A DNA stretch of 64,000 nt from Pumilibacter muris (GCF_943193045.1 NZ_CALPCN010000003.1:186001-250000); one strand, 5' to 3'. Positions 22,287 through 30,729 are shown, counted from the first letter of the stretch. Program-made: numbers and translations. The notes: a model not told the origin generated them from the letters alone.

Positions 22287-23054
22287 ATGGATAACAAAGT
22301 AACGAAAAAGCGAATAAACGACCACCTCGAATACGATTGGTACAAATACCTTATTATTCTCGTTTTGGGCATAGTATTGTTTTATTTCGCCTTTTCGCAG
22401 ATTAACCGCACGCGCGACTACGAGGACGTGAATATTTTCGTGTCGTGCTACGAAGCCGACGACAACCGCTTTACGGACAGAGTGCTCGAAGACATGACGC
22501 GCCAAAACTATGAAAACGCAAGATACGGCGAGGCGGTGCTCAGAGAAATTTCGTTCGAAACGCAAGACCCTCTCGGCAAAGAGTATTCTACTCTGTTTCA
22601 AACTCACGGCATGGTGTCGAGCGACGTGCTTATTTTAGGCAAATCGTTGCTCGAATCGATGGGGGCAGGCTTTTTGGTGCTCACCGACGAAATTTTGAAC
22701 GACTACATTTTGCCCGGTTTAACCGCAGACGGCAATCCCGACGGCGCGGCTCTCGGCATAAACGACTTACAATATCATTATGTGAAACGCGAAGACGGAA
22801 CGGAGCTCAGAACGGGAATTAAGGTAAGCGGTTTTTCAAATCTTCCTTTTAAAACAGATTGGCGCAGCGTTGAGCAATACAAAGAACAATATTCCGAAGT
22901 GGAAGAAAACGAACAGCCCGACGACGAATTCTATCTTGTTATAAACACGTCGAGCGTGAACATAGGCGGGTTCGGAAAGAAAGCCAAAAAAGCCAACCGT
23001 CAAACGTTTTACGTTGTGAACAGATTTATTAAATATTACCGCGTGAGAGTATGA
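22287..23054 (+). CDS. membrane-anchored protein of unknown function
   Basis: The 255-residue protein has a short cytoplasmic N terminus (1-20), one transmembrane helix (about 22-40, YLIILVLGIVLFYFAFSQI) and an extracytoplasmic domain. The rest is acidic, with no recognised motif (segments such as VNIFVSCYEADD and SSDVLILGKSLLESMGAG). The mention of a dense domain with Asp/Glu and no cysteine pair hints at a stable outer-face domain. There is a weak AAAGTA upstream of ATG 22287. Its last bases overlap the start of the next gene (ATGA at 23051), so the two are coupled. It sits at the head of the tmk-holB-ricT block, but nothing identifies its role. Confidence 0.6.
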   Translation: MDNKVTKKRINDHLEYDWYKYLIILVLGIVLFYFAFSQINRTRDYEDVNIFVSCYEADDNRFTDRVLEDMTRQNYENARYGEAVLREISFETQDPLGKEYSTLFQTHGMVSSDVLILGKSLLESMGAGFLVLTDEILNDYILPGLTADGNPDGAALGINDLQYHYVKREDGTELRTGIKVSGFSNLPFKTDWRSVEQYKEQYSEVEENEQPDDEFYLVINTSSVNIGGFGKKAKKANRQTFYVVNRFIKYYRVRV

Positions 23055-24124
23055 TTGAGCGCGGTGAAAAAAGAGGTTACATTTCCGCTTTATTAAACGA
23101 ATATGCGTCGGGCGGCTACGATTCGTATCACACGCCCGGACATAAGGGCGAGTTCTGCCCGCGCGACGTTACCGAGCTTGGAATAGGCGGAAAAATTTTC
23201 CCCGCCGACGCCGTGATAAGGGCGCAGGAGCGCACCGCAAAACTTTACGGCGTTCGCGCCGTTCGCTATCTTACGAACGGTTCGAGTATAGGCATTAAAG
23301 CGTCGCTTTTATTGTTTCGCGGCAAAAAAGTGCTGTTCGCGTCGGGCGCACATAAAGCGTTTGCCGACGGGTGCGAGCTTGCGGATATAAAACCCGTTCC
23401 CATTGCTCGGCACGGAGAGAAGTGCGTGGGCGGCGCGGTGTTTACCTGCGGTTGCGGCAATTTGCCCGCTCCGCTCGAATTTTCGGAAGCGGAAGAAGCT
23501 TTAAAGCGCAATCCCGACGCAAGCGCTCTGTTTATAACGTCGCCCGATTATTTGGGCAGAACTGCCGACATAGAAATTGCAAAGCTTTGCAAATCGCGCG
23601 GAGTGGCTTTAATAGCCGATTCCGCTCACGGCGCGCATTTCGCTTTTGCGCCCGAGCTCGGAAAATTCCGTTTCGACAACGTTGCGGATTTGTGCAACAT
23701 GAGCGCGCACAAAACGCTTGGGGCGTACACTCAAACGGCTTTGCTTGCGGTAAACGAACCGCGCTTTTTGCCCGAAGCGGAACACGCTCTCGGGTTGCTC
23801 GGAACTACGAGCGAAAATTACGCGCTGTTGGAACGGCTCGAAAATTCGGTGCTCGAAGCGTCGGCGAATTTCGAATGTTACGCCTATTTAAAAGAAGTGT
23901 CGCAAAAAATTCGAGCGGTTGCCGACGTTTTGCCTAATTCGGATTACACGAGAATTTGCGTAAAGCCGAGAGCGGGAACAGCCGAAGAACTGTTCGATGC
24001 GCTTTATAAAAAAGGAATCGCGTGCGAGGCGGTTATAAACGGCAGAGTGGTGTTCATATTGACGCCTTACGATTCGGAAGAAAAACTCGCTCGGCTAATT
24101 AAAGAGCTTACGGAGAAAGCATGA
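23051..24124 (+). CDS. Orn/Lys/Arg decarboxylase-family protein (YaaO-like), short
   Basis: This 357-residue fold type I PLP enzyme has YHTPGHKGE (family signature near residue 26), the PLP-binding ADSAHGAHF (the Asp for the pyridine ring) and SAHKTLGAYTQTALL (with the Schiff-base Lys). Full YaaO/SpeA-like enzymes are about 480 residues. This one has a reduced C-terminal domain of about 100 residues, so activity on Arg, Lys or Orn is uncertain. Gene order YaaO-like, tmk, holB, ricT is the conserved Firmicutes block. Its start overlaps the preceding stop and its stop overlaps tmk (ATGA at both joints), indicating tight coupling. Confidence 0.82.
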   Translation: MIERGEKRGYISALLNEYASGGYDSYHTPGHKGEFCPRDVTELGIGGKIFPADAVIRAQERTAKLYGVRAVRYLTNGSSIGIKASLLLFRGKKVLFASGAHKAFADGCELADIKPVPIARHGEKCVGGAVFTCGCGNLPAPLEFSEAEEALKRNPDASALFITSPDYLGRTADIEIAKLCKSRGVALIADSAHGAHFAFAPELGKFRFDNVADLCNMSAHKTLGAYTQTALLAVNEPRFLPEAEHALGLLGTTSENYALLERLENSVLEASANFECYAYLKEVSQKIRAVADVLPNSDYTRICVKPRAGTAEELFDALYKKGIACEAVINGRVVFILTPYDSEEKLARLIKELTEKA

Positions 24125-24762
24125 AAGGAAAGTTCGTTACAATAGAGGGCTGCGAGGGCGTTGGCAAAAGCACGCAACTCAGGCTTTTAAAAGAATATTG
24201 CGAAACTCGCGGAATAAACGCGTTGTTCACGCGCGAACCGGGCGGTTGCGAACTAAGCGAAAAAATTCGCGGAGTTATTCTCGACCCGCAAAATTCCGAA
24301 ATGAGCGACATGACCGAATTGCTTTTGTATTGCGCGGCGCGCAGCCAGCACACCGAAACGGTTATAAAGCCCGCGCTCGAAAACGGAATAACTGTTTTTT
24401 GCGACAGATATTCCGATTCGACCGCCGCTTATCAGGGGTATGCTCGCGGAATAGACGTTTCTACGGTTGAGGCTCTTAACCGCGCGGCAATGTGCGGAAT
24501 AAAAATCGATTGCACCGTTTTTATAGACGTGCCGCCCGACAAAGGTTTTGCGCGCAAAGGCGGAGCCAAGCAAACCGACAGGTTAGAGCGCGAAACGCTT
24601 GAATTTCACCGCAAAGTATACGACGGTTTTAAAGCTATAATAAGCCGAGAACCCGAAAGATTTTTATGTTTTAAAGCCGAAGGCACAAAATACGAAACGC
24701 ACGCGCAAATTGTGGAAGCGCTCGCAAAGCGCGGCGTGTTCGGAAAAAGCACGGGAGAATAG
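24121..24762 (+). CDS. tmk: thymidylate kinase
   Basis: The 213-residue P-loop kinase converts dTMP to dTDP. The P-loop is EGCEGVGKST, followed by the DR(Y/H)-type motif FCDRYSDSTAAYQGYARG and TREPGG, which are diagnostic for Tmk. The LID region ARKGGAKQTDRLE has the expected basic residues. The length is normal. It is coupled to the upstream gene by ATGA and precedes holB by 9 bp. Confidence 0.95.
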   Translation: MKGKFVTIEGCEGVGKSTQLRLLKEYCETRGINALFTREPGGCELSEKIRGVILDPQNSEMSDMTELLLYCAARSQHTETVIKPALENGITVFCDRYSDSTAAYQGYARGIDVSTVEALNRAAMCGIKIDCTVFIDVPPDKGFARKGGAKQTDRLERETLEFHRKVYDGFKAIISREPERFLCFKAEGTKYETHAQIVEALAKRGVFGKSTGE

Positions 24763-24771
24763 GAAACAAAC

Positions 24772-25749
24772 TTGCAAAGCCGTCATGCACAACTTATAGC
24801 TTCGTCGCATGCGTTCGCGGAGCTCAAACGCGACTGTAAAGAAAACGTGTTGAAGCATGCGTATATTTTCGAGTCGTCGGATTTTGCCGCGCTCGAAACT
24901 CTTTCGGCAATGTTTATTTCTTGCGCCGAATACGGCGAAGTGAGCGAGTTTGTTTTAAAACGCGTTTTCGACGGCGGATATATAGACATTGTGCGAGTGC
25001 CGAGCGCCGAAAAAAACGGCAAAATGGACGTTGAGGACGCCGCCTATATAACCGACACCGCGTATTTCACGCCTACCGAACTGAAAACAAAATACTATAT
25101 TATAGCGGCTGAAAACGGCATGAGCGCTCCCGTGCAAAACAAGCTTTTAAAAACGCTCGAAGAGCCGCCTTCGTCGGCAAGATTTATAATTTTTACGGCG
25201 GGCGGGGATTTGCTCCCTACGGTTTCGTCGCGGTGCAGCTCTGTGCGTCTCGAAGAATTTTCGGTGGAGGATATAGAGCGCGAGCTGATAAACGGCGGAA
25301 CCGACGAGCTTACGGCACTGTTTTCGGCGGCGGTTGCGCGCGGCAACATAGGCTACGCCGAAAAAATAGCTTCCGATTCGGGATATAGGCGAGCCTACGA
25401 ATCGGCAATGAACTTTTTGCTTAACGTTAAGCGTTCGCCTCAAATTTTGCCTGCGGCGGGTTCGATAATAGCCGAGAAAGAAAAATTCGGAGCGTTCGTC
25501 GATTATCTCGAACTTATATTCCGCGATATTATGGTTTATAGGGAATGCGGGGCTTCGGCGATAGTGTTAAAACCTGCAGCGGGAGACATACTAACGCTGT
25601 CGCGCGAGTACGACACCCGAACATGCCTTGCGCTTATGCCGCTTTTAACCCGCGCGCGCGACAGAATGAGGCTTTACGGTAACGCGGCAAGCTGCGCCGA
25701 CGAATTACTTTTTTCGATTTTGGAGGTAAAATCAAAATGCCTGAAATAG
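24772..25749 (+). CDS. holB: DNA polymerase III subunit delta'
   Basis: The 325-residue AAA+ clamp-loader subunit has the segment APVQNKLLKTLEEPPSSARFI with sensor region VSSRCSSVRLEEF, which identifies delta'. The P-loop region is poorly conserved, as expected for this non-ATPase subunit, and no zinc-finger cysteine quartet is evident. The start is TTG 24772, with AGGAAA 7 bases upstream; no ATG is in frame nearby. Its end overlaps ricT by 13 bases. It loads the beta clamp together with the tau/gamma and delta subunits. Confidence 0.9.
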   Translation: MQSRHAQLIASSHAFAELKRDCKENVLKHAYIFESSDFAALETLSAMFISCAEYGEVSEFVLKRVFDGGYIDIVRVPSAEKNGKMDVEDAAYITDTAYFTPTELKTKYYIIAAENGMSAPVQNKLLKTLEEPPSSARFIIFTAGGDLLPTVSSRCSSVRLEEFSVEDIERELINGGTDELTALFSAAVARGNIGYAEKIASDSGYRRAYESAMNFLLNVKRSPQILPAAGSIIAEKEKFGAFVDYLELIFRDIMVYRECGASAIVLKPAAGDILTLSREYDTRTCLALMPLLTRARDRMRLYGNAASCADELLFSILEVKSKCLK

Positions 25750-26624
25750 TGGGAGTTAAATTCGACTTCAATCCCAAAATTTATTACTTTTCGCCCGGCG
25801 AGTTACAGCCGCAGGTAGGCGACGACGTTATTGTGGAAACGAGCAGAGGAACGGACTACGGCACCGTTGCAATGCCGCTTTCCGAAGTGGATAACAAGAA
25901 GATTGTGGGTAAGCTTATGCCCGTAACCCGCATTGCCACGCCCGAAGATAAGGAAAAGCACAAAAAGCTTCTCGAAAAGAGAAAAACTTCGTACCCTCAA
26001 ATCGCCGAAAAAATTCGCGCGAGCGGGCTTGAGATGAAGCTTGTGGGGGCGGAATACACGTTCGACGGCGGCAAGCTGATAATATATTTCACAGCCGACG
26101 GGCGTGTGGATTTTCGCAATCTTGTGCGCGACCTCGCGGCGTCGTTCCATACGAGAATAGAATTAAAACAAATAGGCGCGCGCGACGAGTGCCGCATGAT
26201 GGGCGGAATAGCGCCGTGCGGACGCGCTTGTTGTTGCAGCGACCACATGTCGGACTATGCGCATGTAAGCATTAAAATGGCTAAAACGCAAAGTTTATCG
26301 CTTAATCCCGCGAAAATAAGCGGACTGTGCGGACGCCTTATGTGTTGTTTGGCTTACGAAAACGAATACTATGCCGAAGTAAACAAAAAACTGCCCAAAA
26401 TAGGCAGCGTGGTAACTGCCGTAACGGGCGAGACGGGCACCGTTATAGGAGTTAATCAATTAAAGAAAACGGTTAAACTCAAAATAGAGAATAAAGAAAA
26501 AGATTCGGTAACTATTTCCGATTTCGAGCTTAAAGACATAAAATTCGCTCCCAAAAACGCGAAGCCGCAAAAAGAGGAACCCGACGACGACGGGGAAGAA
26601 CTTTTAAAGCTTGAAAAAGACTGA
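25737..26624 (+). CDS. ricT: PSP1-domain protein RicT (YaaT)
   Basis: The 295-residue cytosolic protein has a PSP1 domain over about residues 1-230, with VETSRGTDYGTV, IGARDECRMMGGIAPCGRACCC and SGLCGRLMCCLAYEN. The conserved cysteines (the CGRACCC and CGRLMCC groups) bind Fe-S in the B. subtilis RicA-RicF-RicT (Y) complex, which stimulates RNase Y processing and affects sporulation and competence. GGAGGT lies 8 bases before ATG 25737, inside holB. The C-terminal part is acidic (EEPDDDGEELLKLEKD). Confidence 0.93.
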   Translation: MPEIVGVKFDFNPKIYYFSPGELQPQVGDDVIVETSRGTDYGTVAMPLSEVDNKKIVGKLMPVTRIATPEDKEKHKKLLEKRKTSYPQIAEKIRASGLEMKLVGAEYTFDGGKLIIYFTADGRVDFRNLVRDLAASFHTRIELKQIGARDECRMMGGIAPCGRACCCSDHMSDYAHVSIKMAKTQSLSLNPAKISGLCGRLMCCLAYENEYYAEVNKKLPKIGSVVTAVTGETGTVIGVNQLKKTVKLKIENKEKDSVTISDFELKDIKFAPKNAKPQKEEPDDDGEELLKLEKD

Positions 26625-26642
26625 GTTTTATCTAAAAAACAA

Positions 26643-26671
26643 TTTACAAAAATTATGTTTCATGATATAAT
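26643..26671 (+). promoter_or_regulatory. promoter of the ferredoxin gene
   Basis: -35 TTTACA (26643-26648) and -10 TATAAT (26666-26671) are 17 bases apart. The leader is about 72 nt. Confidence 0.75.
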
Positions 26672-26749
26672 TTGTGCATAGCGGATAAACTTTACGGGGT
26701 CGATTCCGCTATGCCAAACAAAAAATAAAAAGTAAAGGAGAACACACAA

Positions 26750-26920
26750 ATGCCCAGAGTAATCAACGACGAATGTATCAAATGCGGCAACTGCGAAAGC
26801 CAGTGCCCCGTTAGCGCTATCAGCGAAGGCGCCGACAAGTACGAAATCAATGCCGACGAGTGCATCGATTGCGGAGCTTGCGAAGGCGGCTGCCCTGTGG
26901 GAGCGATTAGCGAGAAGTAA
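26750..26920 (+). CDS. fdx: 2[4Fe-4S] ferredoxin
   Basis: The protein has 56 residues. Two complete C-x2-C-x2-C-x3-CP motifs are present: Cys9/12/15/19 and Cys38/41/44/48 (CIKCGNCESQCP and CIDCGACEGGCP). This is the clostridial-type low-potential electron carrier that serves hydrogenases, pyruvate:ferredoxin oxidoreductase and similar enzymes. AAAGGAG lies 10 bases before ATG 26750. It is a single-gene unit with a strong promoter and a perfect terminator, as expected for an abundant small protein. Confidence 0.96.
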   Translation: MPRVINDECIKCGNCESQCPVSAISEGADKYEINADECIDCGACEGGCPVGAISEK

Positions 26921-26946
26921 TTTTTCGCTGTTTTTCCAAAAAAAAG

Positions 26947-26984
26947 AAACTTCGGCTTTGCGTTAAAAAGCCGAAGTTTTTTTA
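26947..26984 (+). terminator. terminator of ferredoxin
   Basis: AAACTTCGGCTTT (26947-26959) pairs with AAAGCCGAAGTTT, followed by a run of T. Confidence 0.88.
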
Positions 26985-27006
26985 TATAATCGCGCATACT
27001 AACGGC

Positions 27007-28539
27007 GTGAAAAAGTCGGACTCTAAACTTAAATTTTTGAGCGGGGCGAGCATACTCACCGCCGCCGCTCTCGCCGGAAAGCTTATAGGCGCGCTATACC
27101 GTATTCCTCTTACGCGCGTTATAGGCGCGCAAGGAATGGGAATGTTTCAATCGGTGTTTCCCATGTACGCTTTGCTCGTTACAATTACGGGCGGCGGGCT
27201 TACTGCGGCGGTTAGCAAACTTGTTGCCGAAAACGAGGGGGAAGAGGCGTGCCTTGCCGCAACGTTTTTTTCGCTGTGCGTGTCGGTTGCTGCGGCGCTC
27301 GCGGCGGCGGTGTTCGCGCGCAATATAGCGTCGGCGGCGGGCGCTCCGAAAGCGGCTTCGGCGCTGTTGATTCTTCTTCCGAGCGTGCCGCTTTCAGCCG
27401 TCTGCGCCGTGTTTCGCGGCTATTTTCAGGGTAAGGGTAATATGTATCCGTCCGCTTTCGGTCAGCTTATAGAGCAAATCGCTAAGCTTGCGGTGGGGCT
27501 TTCGCTCGCGTTCGCGCTCGCGCGCGTGTCGCTTGCCGCCGCAACCGCAGGGTGCGCGGCGGGAGTAACGGCGGGCGAAGCGCTGTCGGTTATATATTAC
27601 ATTTTGCGCTACAAAAAACACGAAAAACAAACCGCTTTAAAACCCGAAATTTTCGAAAAAGAATGTTGCGATTCCGCCGACGCTGCGGCGTTGTTGGCGG
27701 AGCCCGCTTCGTCGGTTGCCGACGCAAACGTGTTTTTTTCCGACGGCGTTCAGTCGGCGGAGATTGCCGCCGAGCTTTCGCCCGCAACTCTTTCTTCTAA
27801 CGCGCAAACCGAGTCGGCGGCAGTGAAAACCCGCCGAAATGTGTTTTCGGGGCGGAGCGGCGAGCTTTTGTTGAAATTGTTGAAAGTTGCTTGCCCCATA
27901 ACTTTCGGGCTTATGGTTTTGCCGCTGTGCCACGTTGCCGACAGCTTTGTGATAGTGAATCTTTTAATGCGCGCGGGCGCCGAGCACGCGAACGCCGTGT
28001 CGCTCTACGGGCTTGTTACCGGTCCTGTGAACGCCATTGTAAACATGCCCGCAGTGTTGTCGGTGGGGTTGTGCGGCACGTTGCTTCCCAAAGTGTCGAG
28101 GCTTATGGGGCGTGGCGAAAAGGTGGGAGGCACGGTGCGCCGCGTAACTGCGCTTTGCGCCGCTATGGGAATTTTCTGTTTTGCGGCAATAGCCGTTGGC
28201 GCGCCGCTCGCAATTCGCGTGCTATACGGAAACGAACTCGGAGTGCCGCTCGGCGAAGTGTCGGCGCTGTTGCGTTCGGCGGCTGTGTCGGTGCCTGCAA
28301 TAGCAGTTATGCAAGCGGCTTCGGCTGTGTTGCAAGGCGGCGGAAAGGCTTACGTTCCCGCGCTGTCCCTTCTTATAGCGGCGGTGGTGAAAGAAGCGTT
28401 GAATTTTGTTTTGTTGCCTCGTATGGGAATTTACGGTTTTGTAGTGGCTACCGATGTGTTCTATCTTTTGGCTTGCGCGCTCGATTTTATTGCTCTAACG
28501 GTTTTCGTGCGCAAAACCGACAAGAAAAAATCCGCCTGA
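27007..28539 (+). CDS. SpoVB-like lipid/polysaccharide flippase (MOP superfamily)
   Basis: The 510-residue polytopic membrane protein has about 12-14 hydrophobic segments. MOP/MATE-type motifs appear in KLIGALYRIPLTRVIGAQGMG and TGPVNAIVNMPAVLSVGL. SpoVB/MurJ relatives flip lipid-linked wall precursors. An unusual Ala/Ser/Glu-rich insertion of about 75 residues (roughly 210-285), non-membrane, interrupts the helices. The start is GTG 27007, with no ribosome binding site; a TATAAT (26985-26990) lies 16 bases upstream, so the leader would be only about 10 nt. A second SpoVB-like gene is at 59639. Which of the two acts in sporulation cannot be told. Confidence 0.85.
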   Translation: MKKSDSKLKFLSGASILTAAALAGKLIGALYRIPLTRVIGAQGMGMFQSVFPMYALLVTITGGGLTAAVSKLVAENEGEEACLAATFFSLCVSVAAALAAAVFARNIASAAGAPKAASALLILLPSVPLSAVCAVFRGYFQGKGNMYPSAFGQLIEQIAKLAVGLSLAFALARVSLAAATAGCAAGVTAGEALSVIYYILRYKKHEKQTALKPEIFEKECCDSADAAALLAEPASSVADANVFFSDGVQSAEIAAELSPATLSSNAQTESAAVKTRRNVFSGRSGELLLKLLKVACPITFGLMVLPLCHVADSFVIVNLLMRAGAEHANAVSLYGLVTGPVNAIVNMPAVLSVGLCGTLLPKVSRLMGRGEKVGGTVRRVTALCAAMGIFCFAAIAVGAPLAIRVLYGNELGVPLGEVSALLRSAAVSVPAIAVMQAASAVLQGGGKAYVPALSLLIAAVVKEALNFVLLPRMGIYGFVVATDVFYLLACALDFIALTVFVRKTDKKKSA

Positions 28540-28556
28540 ATTTAGGCGGATTTTTT
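28525..28556. terminator. bidirectional terminator between convergent genes
   Basis: AAAAAATCCGCCT pairs with AGGCGGATTTTTT around the flippase stop codon. It also ends the leftward XRE gene. Confidence 0.87.
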
Positions 28557-28767
28557 ATTCGTTTATGCAGAGAATGTCGTTAGTGTCAACGTCTAAAATT
28601 TTACATAAGTTCGCAAAAGTATCAAGCGCGGGCATTTTATTGCCGTGTAAGTAATGAGAAATCAACGATTGAGAAACTCCTAAAAGTCTCGCAAGTTCGG
28701 CTTGCGGCATGCCGCTTAGTTTAATCGCTTCGGCAAGTTTAATTTGAATTTGTTTAAGTGTAATCAT
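28555..28767 (-). CDS. XRE-family regulator (probable autorepressor)
   Basis: The 70-residue single helix-turn-helix protein (MPQAELARLLGVSQSLISHYL as core, then LCKILDVDTNDILCI) is close in size and style to the XRE gene at 13469. A TAATAA/TAATAT -10-like element lies 6-12 bases before ATG 28767 without a ribosome binding site, so a leaderless message is likely. Operators of the form TTACC-N3-GGTAA lie directly upstream. It belongs to a small regulatory islet with another XRE gene and a SLOG-HTH protein. Confidence 0.8.
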   Translation of the reverse strand: MITLKQIQIKLAEAIKLSGMPQAELARLLGVSQSLISHYLHGNKMPALDTFANLCKILDVDTNDILCINE

Positions 28768-28778
28768 AAGTCAATATT

Positions 28779-28830
28779 ATTACCCACGGTAATAAAACGC
28801 TTGACTATTTACCATTGGTCATATTATAAT
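28779..28830. promoter_or_regulatory. divergent promoter with two operators 29 bp apart
   Basis: ATTACCCACGGTAAT (28779-28793) and TTACCATTGGTCA (28809-28821) are related palindromes with centres 29 bp apart. A rightward promoter TTGACT (28801-28806)/TATAAT (28825-28830), 18 bases apart, overlaps the second. This is the same plan as at 13690-13743. The rightward RNA would run antisense through the next XRE gene toward the SLOG gene. Confidence 0.65.
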
Positions 28831-28838
28831 GAAATAAA

Positions 28839-29072
28839 TTAGTCGGTAACTATTTCGCGTTTAAAGCGGGGCGAATCAAAAAATTCTTTTAAACTTATTT
28901 CCAACCCCTCGCATATTCCGTAAATAGTAGAAAGCTTAACAGTGCTTGAACGAGGCATAGTAATAACGGTTGTTTGAGGTACGCCGCTCATGGTACATAA
29001 GCGATACATTGAAATATTGCGTTCTTTTGCCAAATCTTTAATTCGTAATTGTACGGCGTCAACTAATCGCAT
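28839..29072 (-). CDS. second XRE-family regulator of the SLOG islet
   Basis: The 77-residue helix-turn-helix protein (ISMYRLCTMSGVPQTTVITM core; ICEGLEISLKEFF after it) is of the same subtype as the RiPP regulator at 6953 (compare YPTIKSIM and LARGFGISISEFL). GAGGT precedes ATG 29072. It lies between the divergent promoter and the SLOG gene, oriented leftward toward the other XRE gene. Target unknown. Confidence 0.78.
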   Translation of the reverse strand: MRLVDAVQLRIKDLAKERNISMYRLCTMSGVPQTTVITMPRSSTVKLSTIYGICEGLEISLKEFFDSPRFKREIVTD

Positions 29073-29184
29073 TTAGGCTACCTCTTAAAGTAATATATAG
29101 TATTGTATTATTTTTTTTAAATTTATTACCTTTGCGCGCCAAGCTGTTGGTGTGCCGACATATCAAAAAGGAGAAAAAAATATA

Positions 29185-29991
29185 ATGACTGTTGCATTTA
29201 TAGGGCATAGAAGAATTCCGAAAGACGAATCCTTTGCGGAATTGATACGCGATTGCATAGAATATTTAATCGTGAATGAAAAAGCCGACAAATTTATTTT
29301 CGGGGATATGACAGGAAGATTTAATAATTTATGTTGCAAAATAGTTCACGAATTAAAAGAAAAATATCCGCACATAGAAAGAATCGATATATGCGTGTCG
29401 TCCTATTATATAGGAAATGATTTCGGTGGAAAAATAGACGCCGTAATAGAACCGTCCTCAGTGGCAAAAGCCACCACTTTAAAACTTATTAAGCGGAACG
29501 AGGCTATGATTGATATGTGCGATTTGTTTATGTTGTATGGCACACGTCCGCCGGCGTTTAGCGGGTTCGGCACTGCAATCGCGTTACAATATGCGCTTTT
29601 ACATAAAAAACCTGTTTTGAATATCGCCTCATTACTGTCGGAAGAAAAAGAGTATATAAATATTGAAGCGGTTAAAAAAATTATGGCAATTAAAAATTTG
29701 TCGGTTGAAAACGTATGTTCGTTATTACCTGAATTTGCCGAGCAATTTGAACAATTTTATAGCGGCAAATCGCAATGCGACAAAAATGTCCGGTTCTTGT
29801 TTTCGCTCGCCAAAGCCTTAGATGTTTCGGTGGGGAAAATATTATTGCAAAGTAAGCCCGCCAAACGTCCGCCTAAAGTTACGGCGGAACAATTAAAAGA
29901 GTTTAAAAAAGAATTATACGAAAGAAATATCCAAATCCGTAAAGAAATCGAGGAACTGATAGAGAAAAGAAAAAATACGCCCGAAAAGTAA
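29185..29991 (+). CDS. SLOG-domain protein fused to an XRE-like C-terminal region
   Basis: The 268-residue protein starts at ATG 29185 after AAGGAG. Residues 1-150 form a Rossmann-like SLOG domain of the YpsA/DUF1273 type: TVAFIGHRRI at the start, a glycine-containing FGDMTGRFN, and YGTRPPAFSGFGTAIALQYALLHKKPVL, as in nucleotide-binding LOG relatives. Residues about 160-225 resemble a divergent helix-turn-helix (VKKIMAIKNLSVENVC then FSLAKALDVSVGKIL). The C terminus is a charged coiled coil (about 230-268). SLOG domains bind nucleotide-derived ligands, for example in ThsA of the Thoeris defence system. A DNA-binding protein gated by such a ligand is a reasonable inference, but unproven. Confidence 0.75.
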   Translation: MTVAFIGHRRIPKDESFAELIRDCIEYLIVNEKADKFIFGDMTGRFNNLCCKIVHELKEKYPHIERIDICVSSYYIGNDFGGKIDAVIEPSSVAKATTLKLIKRNEAMIDMCDLFMLYGTRPPAFSGFGTAIALQYALLHKKPVLNIASLLSEEKEYINIEAVKKIMAIKNLSVENVCSLLPEFAEQFEQFYSGKSQCDKNVRFLFSLAKALDVSVGKILLQSKPAKRPPKVTAEQLKEFKKELYERNIQIRKEIEELIEKRKNTPEK

Positions 29992-30006
29992 ATGTTATGA
30001 AATAAC

Positions 30007-30035
30007 TTGCTTTTTCATTTTGCTTGGGGTATAAT
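30007..30035 (+). promoter_or_regulatory. promoter giving a leaderless cysteine-hydrolase message
   Basis: -35 TTGCTT (30007-30012) and -10 TATAAT (30030-30035) are 17 bases apart. The start ATG is at 30043, where transcription itself should begin. Confidence 0.7.
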
Positions 30036-30042
30036 AATAGGT

Positions 30043-30684
30043 ATGAAAATTTCGTTTGACGAAAGAGAGTTGAGCGGTGCTTTGCTATGCGGTCAGCTCG
30101 AAGTGAACAACAAGCCCACGCTAATGAGAAAAACTATTGCAGGCAAAAAGAACATGCTTGTAATTGTGGATATGGTTAAAGGCTTTTGCGAATTCGGCGC
30201 GCTATCAAGCAAGCGTTGCAAAGACGCGATTCCCGAAATCAAACGCGTTGCCGAGCTTATGCCCGACGCCGAAAAAGTTTTCGTGCGCGACTGTCATTCC
30301 GAGAAATCTGCGGAGTTCGGCTATTTTCCCAAGCATTGCGTTGGGGAAGAAAGCGAAATCGTATCCGAGCTGTTGGCGCTTGGCGGCGTTGAAGTGAAAA
30401 AAAATTCAACCGACGCTTTCATACAGCTTTTGAGCGCTCGGAGCAATCTTTTGGATTACGACAACGTGTTTATAACGGGAGTGTGCACCGATATTTGCGT
30501 TATGCAACTTGCTCTTTCGGTGCGCGCGTATATATCCGAATTTAACGGAAACGGCAACGTGGTTGTGCTTACTGACGCGGTGGAAACTTACGACAGCCCC
30601 ACGCACAACGCCGACCTTTATAACATGATGGCTATAAAACTCATGGAGCAGTCTGGTGTGCTCGTGTTCAAACGTTTGGCTTAA
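30043..30684 (+). CDS. isochorismatase/nicotinamidase-family cysteine hydrolase
   Basis: The 213-residue hydrolase has a family triad: Asp in IVDMVKGF (about residue 43), Lys in VEVKKNSTDAF, and the nucleophilic Cys in TGVCTDICVMQLAL, with the expected cis-peptide context. The segment DCHSEKSAEFGYFPKHC matches the metal-binding loop of nicotinamidases, so nicotinamide deamidation in NAD salvage is plausible. Substrate is not certain in this superfamily. The message is probably leaderless: the -10 box ends 7 bases before ATG 30043 and there is no ribosome binding site. An upstream in-frame TTG overlaps the promoter and is unlikely. Confidence 0.85.
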   Translation: MKISFDERELSGALLCGQLEVNNKPTLMRKTIAGKKNMLVIVDMVKGFCEFGALSSKRCKDAIPEIKRVAELMPDAEKVFVRDCHSEKSAEFGYFPKHCVGEESEIVSELLALGGVEVKKNSTDAFIQLLSARSNLLDYDNVFITGVCTDICVMQLALSVRAYISEFNGNGNVVVLTDAVETYDSPTHNADLYNMMAIKLMEQSGVLVFKRLA

Positions 30685-30729
30685 AGTTTCGGTTCGAACG
30701 GAATCGATTGCAAATAGAAGGATATAATT

